DNA of 64,000 bases from Usnea hakonensis (Eukaryota > Ascomycota > Lecanoromycetes > Lecanorales > Parmeliaceae), in contig BLJB01000199.1 of the NCBI GenBank assembly GCA_013423325.1, forward strand, positions 62,001-126,000, given 5' to 3'. A program made the translations under genes and the position numbers. Below the pieces are notes generated by a model. It had not been told where the DNA came from and searched no databases. It saw nothing but the letters and a program-made list of their open reading frames with translations. This document shows, piece after piece, positions 22,096 to 32,149 of the stretch. Positions within the stretch are counted from its first letter, which is position 1, and every line of letters starts with the position of its first letter.

Positions 22096-22464
22096 ATGGT
22101 CCGGCAAAACGACACCATTGCTATCATAGTGGTTGTTCTCGTTGTCGCAGTCGCCTTGCTGCTGTACTGCTGCGTCATATCCCGGCCATCTTTGATAAGA
22201 CCTTCCCGGACGAATGGAAGCAGATCAATTACTTCCTCGCCCTCCACGGACATGGGCGATCCACCGCCGCCACCGCCGCCGCTTCCACAACCTCCTCCTC
22301 CAGGTGGGCATGGTCCCATCCATGTGCGAGATGGCAATGGGCATGGTCCAATTCGTATGCGAGATGGCAATGGGCATGGTCCAATTCGTATGCGAGATGG
22401 TGATGGGCATGGACCAGTCCGCCAGAGACCGGATCCGGTTCATCTTGTCCGTGAGCGACAATAA
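22096..22464 (+). CDS. Small single-pass membrane protein with proline tract and 11-residue repeats
   Basis: This 122-residue open frame starts at a good context (ACAATGG). Residues 8-29 form one strong membrane helix (IAIIVVVLVVAVALLLYCCV) ending in two cysteines that could be palmitoylated. A basic/serine stretch follows, then DPPPPPPPLPQPPPP. After that come tandem copies of an 11-residue unit, NGHGPIRMRDG and variants (HVRDG, RMRDG, RMRDG, then QRPD), encoded by 33-bp repeats. Membrane-proximal proline-rich tails often bind SH3 or WW domains or profilin, but nothing here proves that. I do not recognise the protein. It lies 147 bp from the convergent 3' end of the Hsp70-like gene. Confidence 0.5.
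   Translation: MVRQNDTIAIIVVVLVVAVALLLYCCVISRPSLIRPSRTNGSRSITSSPSTDMGDPPPPPPPLPQPPPPGGHGPIHVRDGNGHGPIRMRDGNGHGPIRMRDGDGHGPVRQRPDPVHLVRERQ
22327..22425 (+). repeat. 33-bp tandem repeat, three units
   Basis: The units are 22327-22359, 22360-22392 and 22393-22425. The first two are identical and the third has several changes, and a decayed partial copy lies just before 22327. The unit length is a multiple of three and codes for 11 residues in the membrane-protein gene, so copy number can change without breaking the frame. Confidence 0.85.
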
Positions 22465-22611
22465 AGCCTCCGCAAGGGATATTACAGAGCAAAAGACCCG
22501 AGTGGCGATATATTTGCCAATCTCGTCGACAAAGCTTTGAAAATGCGGCGCCAAAACTCCCATGATGGACTGATGGGTCCCAAAAAAGGAAACTAAGCCG
22601 CCCTGCTGTGA

Positions 22612-24845
22612 TTATTCGGTTTCAAACACAGCTGGCGCAAACCTGATTTTTCCATTCACACCATGGCAACATATTGGCGTAAACTCCAACTTGGCAGCAG
22701 AGCACCTCATCTCAATATCGAAATCCATGACGTAGTACATCTGTCCATCTGCACCCTCCGCCTTCTTCAGCAAAAGCGGGTCGATGCTGTGGATGTCCGC
22801 TATGACTACCCCCAGTTTCTCGACATCTGTGGTCCAAAATCAGCTTTGACCATTGAGAGTTAGATATGACATTTTCTCGCCTTCGGTCCTGTATTGCGGT
22901 GGGCCCAGATGTCTCAGGTCCTCGTCACAGTAGATGTCGACGGAAATTTTCCTAGGTCGGCCTGCAGATACCAGTTGTTCTGTTGAGAATTTGAAGACAG
23001 CCGGCTCGGTTTCTTCTATATCATCTCCCTGGTGCGCCGAGTGAGCTGACAGCAATGTTTCAAATTGTCAAAAATCTTTCGCAATACCTTGTACAGAAAC
23101 CATTTCATGACTTGTACATAGTCTGGGCCAGCAAATGGATTTGGTATCCTATTATTGTCAGTGCTACAATGTGTCAGGTATCCTTTTCGAAGGATCATAC
23201 TTTCGATCAGCGGTATGCCCGCTATCGTTTGGACTCCATTGTTGCTTGAATGGTGTGACACATTCGGTTCCATAGTGTTTCCGAGCTTTTCTCGCCCTTA
23301 TACGTGGGAGCTTCGTCGTGGGTCCCTTGACCTCAGCCAAGCCTTTCATCAAGGCTCCTCGGACGACTGCCGTTTGGCTTGCGTTGACCGTCAGCACGCT
23401 CGAAGATTTCTTTTCTCAATTTTCGATAGGCTGGTACAAACCTATTAAGCGAAACCTTTACCTCGATTCCAGCTCCAAAATTTTCTTTTATTCTAGTGTG
23501 AAGGTAACGGCTCTCTCCAAAACCGCCCACGAGAAGGATCAGTTTAACCTTTTTTGCAGTCTGTTGTATTTGATCTTCAATGAGAGTGAGGATCTCGCTG
23601 ATGACGGGATCGAAGATATCTTTGATGTCGGTGCTTGAGAGCTCAAGACGGTTTCTTTTGATCCCAGGCTGGGAACCAAGTCCGAACATTGGGATATTGT
23701 CACCCGTCTTGCCATTGAAACGGACCTTTGTCTGATTTTCGAAGTGGTCCATGGCGTCTTCCAAAATTTGCGGGTCTGACTCCCATTTATGGACATTCTT
23801 GAATCTGTTGTTCAAAGTTTCTTCAAATATACGATTGAGGAATACGCTTCCACAAGCTCTGCCTGAACCGGAGGCGGCCTCTTTCAATTCAAGTATCGGG
23901 TCTAGTGTCTGGACCGTGTAAGAGATCAAATCAACAGTTCTATTTGGTCAATGGTTAATTCAGACATTCAAGTCGAAAAAAGGGCCGTAAGAATACCCTC
24001 CGCCTGCATCGCATACCACAAATGTATCTCCTTTCTCTAGTATACCCCTGTTGATCTCTTTGAATGCTGGTATTGCATACATTGCAGCAGCTTCCGGTTC
24101 AGAGACAATATGAATGTTATCTTGGGTGCCCATACCTGCATCTGCAGCGCATCTGGCGGTCAGGTCCCGGGCAGTCTCTTTCCAGATTGCAGGGACAGTG
24201 ATGACATATTCTCGCTGAGTTCGTCGGAGAGCAGCACTAATAACATTTCGATGCAGCGCGTTCTCTACATGACGATGCACCGCTGTCAAGTAGTCGGTGG
24301 TAAGGCTTTGTGGAGAGATGGCAGGGTAGGACGACATCTGGAGAGGTAGTTGTTTGGTTGCCGGGTACCTGTTGGCAAGGGTAGACTTCTGTCGCTGCAT
24401 TGAAGGATCGAGACCGAGCTTGAACCATTCATATCTATGCTCATTGTCTTTGATCTCGTAACCCCATCTATAACCATGACTATCGTATGCCAAGGTCCTT
24501 TGATTTTCAGTATACTTTATTCGTAAACAAATGCGGATCTCACTTACGTAGGGACGACATCCTTGGTGTTTCCGTGGAAATCTTCACTTGTGGAGTTCTC
24601 ATCTGGCCAGTCCCGTATGAATTGTGGGTCACTGACCTGGAACCAACAGATCAACATCAATCACTGAGGTAGAGTACTTTGTATTAACATACTCCTCCAG
24701 TCTGCGCCCACGCCACGCTTGAGAAAGTTGTCCCTGAAGATGTATGAGCTTTTAGTGTGGAAACAGCCTTGTCCAAATCAAGAAAAGTACCAAAGTCCAC
24801 GGCTATGAGAATCTTCTGTTCGGGTACCCTCTCACTAACATTCAT
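22612..24845 (-). CDS. Divergent Hsp70-like ATPase (fungal Hsp70/HSPA12-like), frame cut by TGA
   Basis: Eight exons on the minus strand are 24845-24791, 24733-24693, 24636-24548, 24497-23997, 23939-23442, 23377-23201, 23148-23088 and 23028 onward. All joins keep frame. The Hsp70 nucleotide-binding landmarks are present: phosphate-1 loop AVDFGTTFSSVAWAQT, PEAAAMYA, phosphate-2 VCDAGGGTVDL and adenosine motif LLVGGFGESRYL. The family is the short fungal Hsp70/HSPA12-type without a DnaK substrate domain. At 22842-22840 a TGA ends the frame after 536 residues. The same frame then continues 75 codons with family-like C-terminal sequence (GADGQMYYVMDFDIEM) to TAA at 22614-22612. The TGA lies inside a 24-nt in-frame GT-AG segment. 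So the gene is either truncated, read through, or spliced by an ultra-short intron. The client is unknown. Confidence 0.75.
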
Positions 24846-26141
24846 ACTGAAAGGTTTCACCTATGATACGCTGTCGACTTCATTGGATACTTCCAAAGAC
24901 TTTACAAAGGAACGCGGCGGCCTATCTTTATGAAGCAAGTGGGGCCATCATGTTCCAAGCAGGCAGCGAAAAGGCCCCAGAGAAAGAGAGAAGGGGGGGC
25001 TCCCAAATTCGACAGCCATTCCTCGGCACGGTTGTCCTGCTGCGAGCTGTGTCAGCTCGTAGGATTTGCGGTAATTCTGGTATATTTCCAATCTCCTCTC
25101 TTGAACGCCTTTGATTGTTTCTGGGCAAACGCTGCGGTTGACAGCTCACGAACAAGGCGTATAGTTGCATTCGCGAAGCAGTATTGCGGAATCAGCCAAA
25201 TTGGATCATGTTCTGGGCCATCAGTGCCCAATCAGATACCTGGATTTAGTTTATGGTAATAGTCGTGATGGGTAGATCAATTATTTTAGACACAGCCCCA
25301 TTTTGGTGGAGGGAGGCCTGGTCGCAGTTTCATTGGCCCTGTGCAGGAAACTTGTCAGCTGATTGCAGCCGGTGTAGAAACGAGCCAGTATTATCTTACC
25401 GCGTTATCGGAAGGCTGCATTGAATGTAACATTGCAGAGAAATTATTAGGCGAGTATCGCATTTTCCTCACTATTCTTCAAGGCAAAGACACATTCTTGG
25501 CCCGGCACGAGATACGTAAATAAGATAATCGGCACTAGGGGAGAGGTTAGTGAGTTCCCGAGTACGGAGTACAGCGGTCGAACTCGATCAATCTAATATA
25601 CGGCTGCGTGCAGAAACGGCTGGCAACAGGGTACGATAATTCTTGTCAAATAAAATTGCGGTAGCTAGTATTGCTCTTCGTACACCAATAGGTATTTATC
25701 TCTAAAGAGTTGCTTACTCACCAAAAAGTGATAGACAGTCGCTCCTCGTCGATCTGTCATGTATGTGTCAGCGCCTTGAAGTGGCATTTGTCAGTTGATT
25801 CAGGCTTCTACCTGTGCTCCATATTTGCACAACAAGGCTCATAGTACCGGATGATGTTTCAGACATAATAGCCTGTCTCGTCAATGTCATTTAGCTGAAG
25901 GACTGGTCAAGAATCTGCAGAACCCTTCTTCTTGGTAAGATTGAGGTAGGGCAGGCCAGGTACCAAGTATACAGGCAGGCGAATAAATGAGCTGACTGTT
26001 CAAGGACGTCATCTGCATCAAAAAGAATGAATTCATTCCAGAACAGTCGTAGCGGCAGTCTCAAAGGCTTACTTATTGATTTCATTGTGATACACGTTGC
26101 ATTCTTCGTTTGGAAAGCAGCTGAACGACGTTGAAAAAGAC
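24846..26141. other. Intergenic region, 1.3 kb
   Basis: This region lies between divergent accessory genes. It has several short open frames on both strands without ATG, splice structure or recognisable motifs. A palindromic AGTACGGAGTAC lies at 25561-25572. I see no repeat remnant or RNA gene. Confidence 0.4.
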
Positions 26142-28095
26142 ATGGAAGGAACCAGCGTAGCGTCATCGGATCGTAGATTTACTAAAACTAATACGAGTAC
26201 AAACCTGCAAGTGAGCCTCTCAGCTTTCATCAACTTTCTATAAGGTACTTCCTGAAACGATATTCGAGTCGCTGGCTAATTCCTTTAACACAAAGCCATT
26301 TGGTGACGAGACAGATGAATATGCGGATACTCGTGCTATTCAGCGTCAAATGAAGCCTACCGAGTTTAGAGATCGAGGGATCAAGATGGAAGAAAAATTA
26401 GCGACACTTACAGAGGAGAATTCCCGTTTGTTACAAGAAAGAGAGCACTTAATAGCAGACCTGGAGGAATGCAAGGCGGAATTGTTCAGGCGGATGCCAC
26501 CCACCCAAATCTCCGACTCTTCCATTAAGACGGTCTTCGAACAGATACATCGATCGATTGACAGTTTTGTCTACGATGTGATGAAAGATGTTGATGACGA
26601 TGCGCTCCGCCGCTACTGTCTGGAGTTACAGCAACGGCCAAAGCGAAAAAGGCGTAGATTTCGAGATCCATTACATGAATTTATCAGAAAGGCAAACATC
26701 AGTACATGGGGGCCTTATGATTGCTCCAACTTGTATATTCTGTCTGTGATCATTCAGTGTCTTCTCGACATCAATGTCTTTAAGGAACCTTATCCAATAG
26801 GGATTACCGTTGAGCAAAGTCGAGTCTTGAAAGAGGTAGAGAGGGCCATATTGCACACAGGTCAGGCTCCAGGTCAGGCTCCAGGTCAGGCTCCAGGTCA
26901 TGCTCCAGGTCAGGCAGGCGCTCACGGAGATTTGGATCAGCAGTCTTACAGAGACGGGCTGGGACAAGAGAGGATAGATCTATGGAGGTCGGAAACGCTA
27001 ACAGCGTTGACAGCGCGTCGTGAGAATGGAGCAGATCTTGAGAAAGTTTCCAGAAAATTATGCAGTGACCTGGGCCATTTCTTGTCGCCTTGGCTGCTTG
27101 GGGCCAGTCCTTTCGCCAAAGTTGAAGAAAGATTTCGACAAGAGATCGTAGATCCGGCAATCAGGCTCCACCAAGATCTCAAATCTTCCAGCTATCGATA
27201 CGGATACGATACAATACCCAGTGCGATCCTTGATGAACTCTCCCCCAGACAGTTGTTTGACAGCTACGATCTAAAAGACGCGGACTCGTGGTTAAAACCT
27301 CGAAGTGAGAAGGATGTTGGAAGGGCATTGTACAACCTGCATCCGTCAATTGTCCGTTGTCGCACAGGAGGCAGAAATCCAATAGTCATAAAAAAGCCAT
27401 TGATAGTTGTATCAAATTCAGACAGACAAAAAAGCTGGAACCAACTTGGCAGGGGAAAGAGCTTGATGGATGGCACGAACCTGCCGCCAGCAGCGCCCGA
27501 GTCCAGTCTTGCCAAAATTCACATCAGCGATCCACAGACCTCTGACCAAGTCAAAGTCGCCGATGATTCCACGGACAGCGGTTCAACCTCTTCATCAGAT
27601 CGACAAGGCAAACCAAACAATCTAACCTCACGAACGCAGGGGTATTTATTCAAGACTCTTCAGCGCCAAGTTTCTCCGGAGTTGCCAGATAATGATATCA
27701 GTCTCAAAATGTACCCTAGATCTCATACCGAGGAAGAAGTCCCCTCGTACAGAAGGCTCAGGGAAGACGAGTCCGTCCTGCCGTATACACGGGGACGTTA
27801 CATACCAGGAGCGTCAAATACTTTCCCAATCCAAGCACCTGCTCGCCAGTCACGTCAAGTACCAGGGAGAGAGGCTGTGGGTACTTACAGAGAGAAGAGC
27901 TCCCCACGAAGATCTGCCAACGAGGATGCGCGGCCCACAACTCCTCCTTCGACCGCTGTCCTAGGTACGAGCCCATCTTCAGCGCCGCCTCGAGGGGTTT
28001 TGGCAGGCGTCAGAAGTTGGATGAATCACCCCAGATCGCTTCACGGTAGTCCGCACTCAGATAATGGAGAAAATCCTCTGAAAAGGTCGAAGTAG
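26142..28095 (+). CDS. Unknown coiled-coil protein with GQAP repeat and disordered C-terminus
   Basis: Exon 1 is 26142-26210 (MEGTSVASSDRRFTKTNTST...). Exon 2 most likely starts at 26269 (58-bp intron). A nearer acceptor at 26244 would give only a 34-bp intron in the same frame. The product is about 632 residues. It has an N-terminal coiled coil (KMEEKLATLTEENSRLLQER), a helical region (SIKTVFEQIHRSIDSFVYDV) and a basic KRKRRR nuclear-signal-like run. GQAP repeats encoded by 12-bp units follow, then a second helical region with WLLGASPFAKVEERFRQEI, and a long Ser/Pro/Arg-rich disordered tail. I do not recognise the family and can see no catalytic motif. Its neighbour is the Hsp70-like gene, transcribed away from it. 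Confidence 0.65.
26860..26915 (+). repeat. 12-bp tandem repeat (GGTCAGGCTCCA)n
   Basis: Four full units start at 26860, 26872, 26884 and 26896 (the last has one change), followed by a partial unit. They encode Gly-Gln-Ala-Pro repeats within the unknown coiled-coil protein. Confidence 0.9.
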
Positions 28096-28835
28096 GAACC
28101 AGACCTAGGCGAACATGTGAAATGGGATGAATATTGGATAAATGCAGTACCCATCTGGGCGATCACTCATTCACCCACCGCACGTTGGCAAAGAACACTT
28201 CAAGGTGGAATCCCCGCATGAGTCCAACTCTCATACGCAACTCCTCATCCCTCCCGAAAGAGCTCTTACAGATCTTTTATCTTTTACTTCGCACACCATT
28301 TGTTTGCTTGCGGATGGAATATACTCTGTTATTCATGAATCCATACACATGCTATCTCACAATCACCACTGCACTCTTCCCCCAAACCTCCCTAAGTCCT
28401 GAACTCCCATTTCAAAATGACCACAATATGACACTCTCTCCCTCGGCCACCAAACACACAGACTCCAGTCTAAGCTATCGGCGGCGCCGACGGGCCTCAT
28501 TTTGTACGACTGGATTCACTTTGAAGAGATCTGGTACGGCACTTGTTTACCGCTGCTTGGCCCTAAATTTTGCCGGACTATCGTTGTTCCGAACTCTCCT
28601 CCTCAATAATAAACAGCCCACTACATTCGACACAACAGCAGCAACACCTCAGCTTCCAATTTTCCGCATTTTTATCATACCCTACAAACAACTCCCCTCC
28701 AGTACCTCTTCAAACCAAATCGAGCCTCCACAACAGCATCCGCTCCCACCCTCCAAGCCCACCAAACGAGATTCCTTACCGGACATACAGTACAACAGCA
28801 TCGTAACACCAGACTTATACTGAAAGACGCGGCAT

Positions 28836-28869
<34 letters not shown>

Positions 28870-30544
28870 ACGAACGCCATAATACATTATGTTTGAGCCG
28901 GTACCGATCAGTGCAGGAATAATATCCACTGGAGTCAAAGAACATGAAGCAAGAATCAGGGATCGAGATTGAATGAAAGCCACGGCCACATGAAAAAATG
29001 GAACGCATATTATCAGGATAATACGAGAGATGCACTCGCAAAGATCATAATGGCTTTTCACAACAATATCCTATCCAAACGCTCGCATGTGCTTCATTGG
29101 GAGCAGATATCACTGCCCTACACCACACCACACCACACCACGGAGCAAAGCCCGCCAACCAGACAGCATACCTTACCCACCAGAAATCCTTCAAAAAAAA
29201 CATCCAAATTTGAATTACCCCCACAGCTCACATCGTACGAGTCACACCGACAACTGTTCGGCAGAACATCAGCCCATCCCCAACCTCCCTTCCCCTCACC
29301 AATCCATCCATTCCCATTCTCCCCAAACCAACCCTCTACCTCTCCTTCCCAACCTCAAACCCACATCCACATCCACAGACCCTACCATCCATACCATACC
29401 CCCTCAAACCCTCCCACAGCAAAATCTAGAAACCCCAAGACAATCACCTCTACACATCTATCTTTAAAAGCCACCCATCAAACTCCCCAACCCCCACCCC
29501 AACCCCAAGAACCTACGAACCCTCCATCCATCCATCCCTCCTTTCCAAAGCCCCATCTCCCAGCACTCCGTAGCTAGCTATCCTTATCCCCATTGTTACA
29601 CAAAATATCCAACCCCCATCCAACCCTCAATCTCCCACTCTCCCTGATACCCCCCCAAACACCGCTCACGACCCAATTTCTACGATTTTTTTCCCGCCCA
29701 ATTCCCCCCATCCCCATCCCCCATCCGTCCACCAGTAACCCCACCAGTCAATACTCACAACACCCCACCCCACCCCACTCCCCCCCCCGGCCCCCCCGGC
29801 TTTTCCGGATCAAGGTCGCTTCTACCTACGGAGTACCTAAGGTAGGTAAAGTAAGGTACTGTGGTACGTTACCCCTGAAAGGAAGGAAGGATATTGGTTG
29901 GATACCAAACGTAAGGTAGGTACTATCAGGTGGGTGGCACGGTGGGTGGGGGCGTTTTCGGCCAATAGCCTATTAAATAGGCGCCGAGAGGAGAAAAGCT
30001 TCCGGGGGGGCTTTAAAAATAAAGATAAGCCGCTGAGGGCTTTTAGAATCTCCATTAATTTATTTTCTCAACGCAGTCTTTTTGAAAAGTAGCATAGCAG
30101 AGATCACTCAAGTCTGTATCTGGGCCGGAAGACCTGATGCGATAATATATACTTGTATTTCTTGTGTACCAGCATGTAGCTTGCAATACCCTCCCGTGGA
30201 TGCCACTACTTGGGTGCGGTAGCTAAATGGAACCCCCTTTTGCTAATATACATGCGCAATGATTGTCTTCCGGCTCCGAGATCTCCTCAGTATACCTCGA
30301 TTGAACCCTGTCAAGGCTTTATTGAAAGTGAAAAAGCATTCGAAAAAGTATTGCTAGCATACCGTCCAGCCCAGTGATGAAAGCGCCGAAAACGACTGGT
30401 TCAGAAAAGAAATGCGACGTCTCGAGGGACGAGCTAAGTGTATCCCACGACCTACTCGCACTAGGAGTCGGAGATGCAGCCTGCGAAATCTTCACAGTCG
30501 AGGATGGCGTCATATAGGACGGTGTCCCCTGGAAAGAATGTAAC
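28096..30544. other. C-rich gene-free region, 2.4 kb
   Basis: This region lies between two convergent genes. From 28.6 to 29.8 kb the plus strand is strongly C/A-rich, with many CCCCA runs, and it includes the 31-C tract. Long open frames here are compositional artefacts. A TACGGAGTA word and AAGGTA repeats sit at 29826-29862. An inverted repeat, GCCTATT-A-AATAGGC, lies at 29968-29982. An 18-bp word shared with 1038-1055 lies at 30225-30242. No gene is supported. Confidence 0.5.
28837..28867. repeat. Poly-C homopolymer, 31 bp
   Basis: An uninterrupted run of 31 C is present on the plus strand. The opposite strand is poly-G and can form a G-quadruplex. The exact length is at risk from sequencing or assembly error. 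Confidence 0.85.
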
Positions 30545-32149
30545 CTAAGGAAAGCTGAAATCCTCGCCAACCAGATGTGTTGCCGACATGCTTCGGACGT
30601 GCTCTTTGTTCTTGGCACTCACCCCCGGCTCCGTTTTGTCGTTGCCATACTGGACGTTCACATGAGTCGTCTTGCTGATATTGCCCATGGGTACATCTTG
30701 ACTATCCGTACGGAATGTATCCTCGCTGCTCATGTCTGGGCTTGAGCCTTTGCGCGCAGGAGCTTTGGCCATCGTGGCAGATATCCTGGATCGCTGTGAT
30801 TGGATCTTGTTTTCAAGTCGACCCCAGCCGTCATATGCAGAAGGAGGCGTATTTCGGTCATGGGAAGTGCCTCCTACTGAAAAGGTTTGAAGTCAGCGTC
30901 GTGCCTGAAAGACGCGAGCGACATACGTTGCCAAATTTGTGAGCGAGAGATAAGTTCAGCCATCGATCTTGAAAGAAATGTCCCAGAACGTACGTACCTC
31001 GACGTCGGGGTGCGTTCGAGCTATTGGAGTACTCCTCACCGGAAGCACGAGGGAAGAGGCGTGGGAAAAGGGCGGCGAGAGGACTCTTGAGCATGGGTAG
31101 ACAAGCACAAATGATGGCAGTGTTGGACTCAATCGTCGTCCAAATAGTCGAGTTGAGTGTACCGTATAACTGGTCTTTAGCTTTGGATCCAGTTTTGAGG
31201 GTGGTCATTCGCAAGATCGATGTGATGCAAACGCTAATTTGCTATCAGCAAGATAAGGCATGGATTTCTAGAGGGACCTACAATCCGCCCAAGGCGAATA
31301 CCATCATGAGACCCAGCCGCTGTCGTTGAGGCAGCTGCAAGCTTTTAACGACGGGCATCGGCAGAGCGAGGATCAAGAAATCGCCGATGATGTTCGCTGC
31401 GGCATTTGTGTACCAGAAAGCTGTGAGGTTGATGCAAGTGCCAGGGACAGCATGATGCCAGATGCGCTCGAGAGGCGTACATTGAACTATCGTTGCGATG
31501 ATGCTTGCGGAGGCGTACAATATCACATAGCCCATGATAACGTGAACGGTTCGCCGAAACTTTCTAGTCGTGAAGATACGCAGATAGAGGAGACAGATCG
31601 AGGTCTTCGTCAAAGTGATTGTGAACTTGTACAAGATCTGAGCTGCCCAGAATGCCTGAGAATAAAGGTAAGAAGACTGCGCCAGAGAGAAGGATTGCTT
31701 CCGCTTGGTGTTGCTTTACCTGCAACGCCACTTGAACGTCCTCTGGTGGGAGGCTGCTTGTCACCTTGCCGGCCCCGTGGGCGACACCTGTGCACTACTG
31801 AGTCTGATGTTTGCTGCAGGAAAGTAGGCTAGTCTATCTTGATAAGGCGCACTCACTAATGACATTGCTGATACCGAGACCGATAGAGAAGAACTGTTGC
31901 ATAGAGTCAGCAGGATCATACTGCAAATGGCGCATCAAGACGAAATGGACGCTTTTGTTAGGGTGGGAGACTTACCATCGAGGCAATGATGGCATAGTCA
32001 TCTTCGTGCAGCTTGCGACCACTTGTCAATCTCGACGCCAGTCGGGAGACAACGAGACAGACAGCGACGAAGGTGAAGACGATTGAGATGACAGCGAGAT
32101 TGACACCGCGGCCATGGAGTTGGTTGTCTCTTGCGTATATGATACCCAT
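30545..32149 (-). CDS. SAT4/PTH11-type rhodopsin-domain seven-helix membrane protein
   Basis: Six exons on the minus strand are 32149-31976, 31893-31857, 31787-31720, 31655-31282, 31233-30998 and 30876-30545, giving 406 residues with frame kept at all five joins. The N-terminus is short and extracellular. TM1 is LAVISIVFTFVAVCLVVSRL, and the family motif HEDDYAIIAS follows. GVAHGAGKV-like sequence, KFTITLTKTSICLLYLRIF, WYTNAAANIIGDFLILALPM and TTIESNTAIICACLPML complete the rhodopsin_domain_fungal pattern. The C-terminal tail of about 130 residues is cytosolic, Ser/Lys-rich. Some members (Pth11) sense surfaces, and most are of unknown function. An alternative acceptor at 31921 would add nine in-frame residues. 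The frame is also open upstream to 32302. Confidence 0.88.

Noticed and set aside
23140..23210. Apparent frameshift in the Hsp70-like gene with an 8-bp direct repeat (AGGATACC)
   Set aside because: A 52-bp GT-AG intron (23149-23200) with CTGAC explains the frame change exactly, so it is not a break.
28134..28823. 229-codon open frame after the unknown coiled-coil gene
   Set aside because: It starts without ATG, lies in C-rich DNA where stops are rare, and has no motif.
28969..29577. 202-codon open frame in the C-rich desert
   Set aside because: It is almost only Pro, Thr, Ser and His from simple CCA/CAC composition, with no start context or splice sites.
1..30262. ATATACATGCGC shared by the window start and 30249
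   Set aside because: A 12-bp match is expected many times by chance in 64 kb, so only the 18-bp match is kept as a finding.
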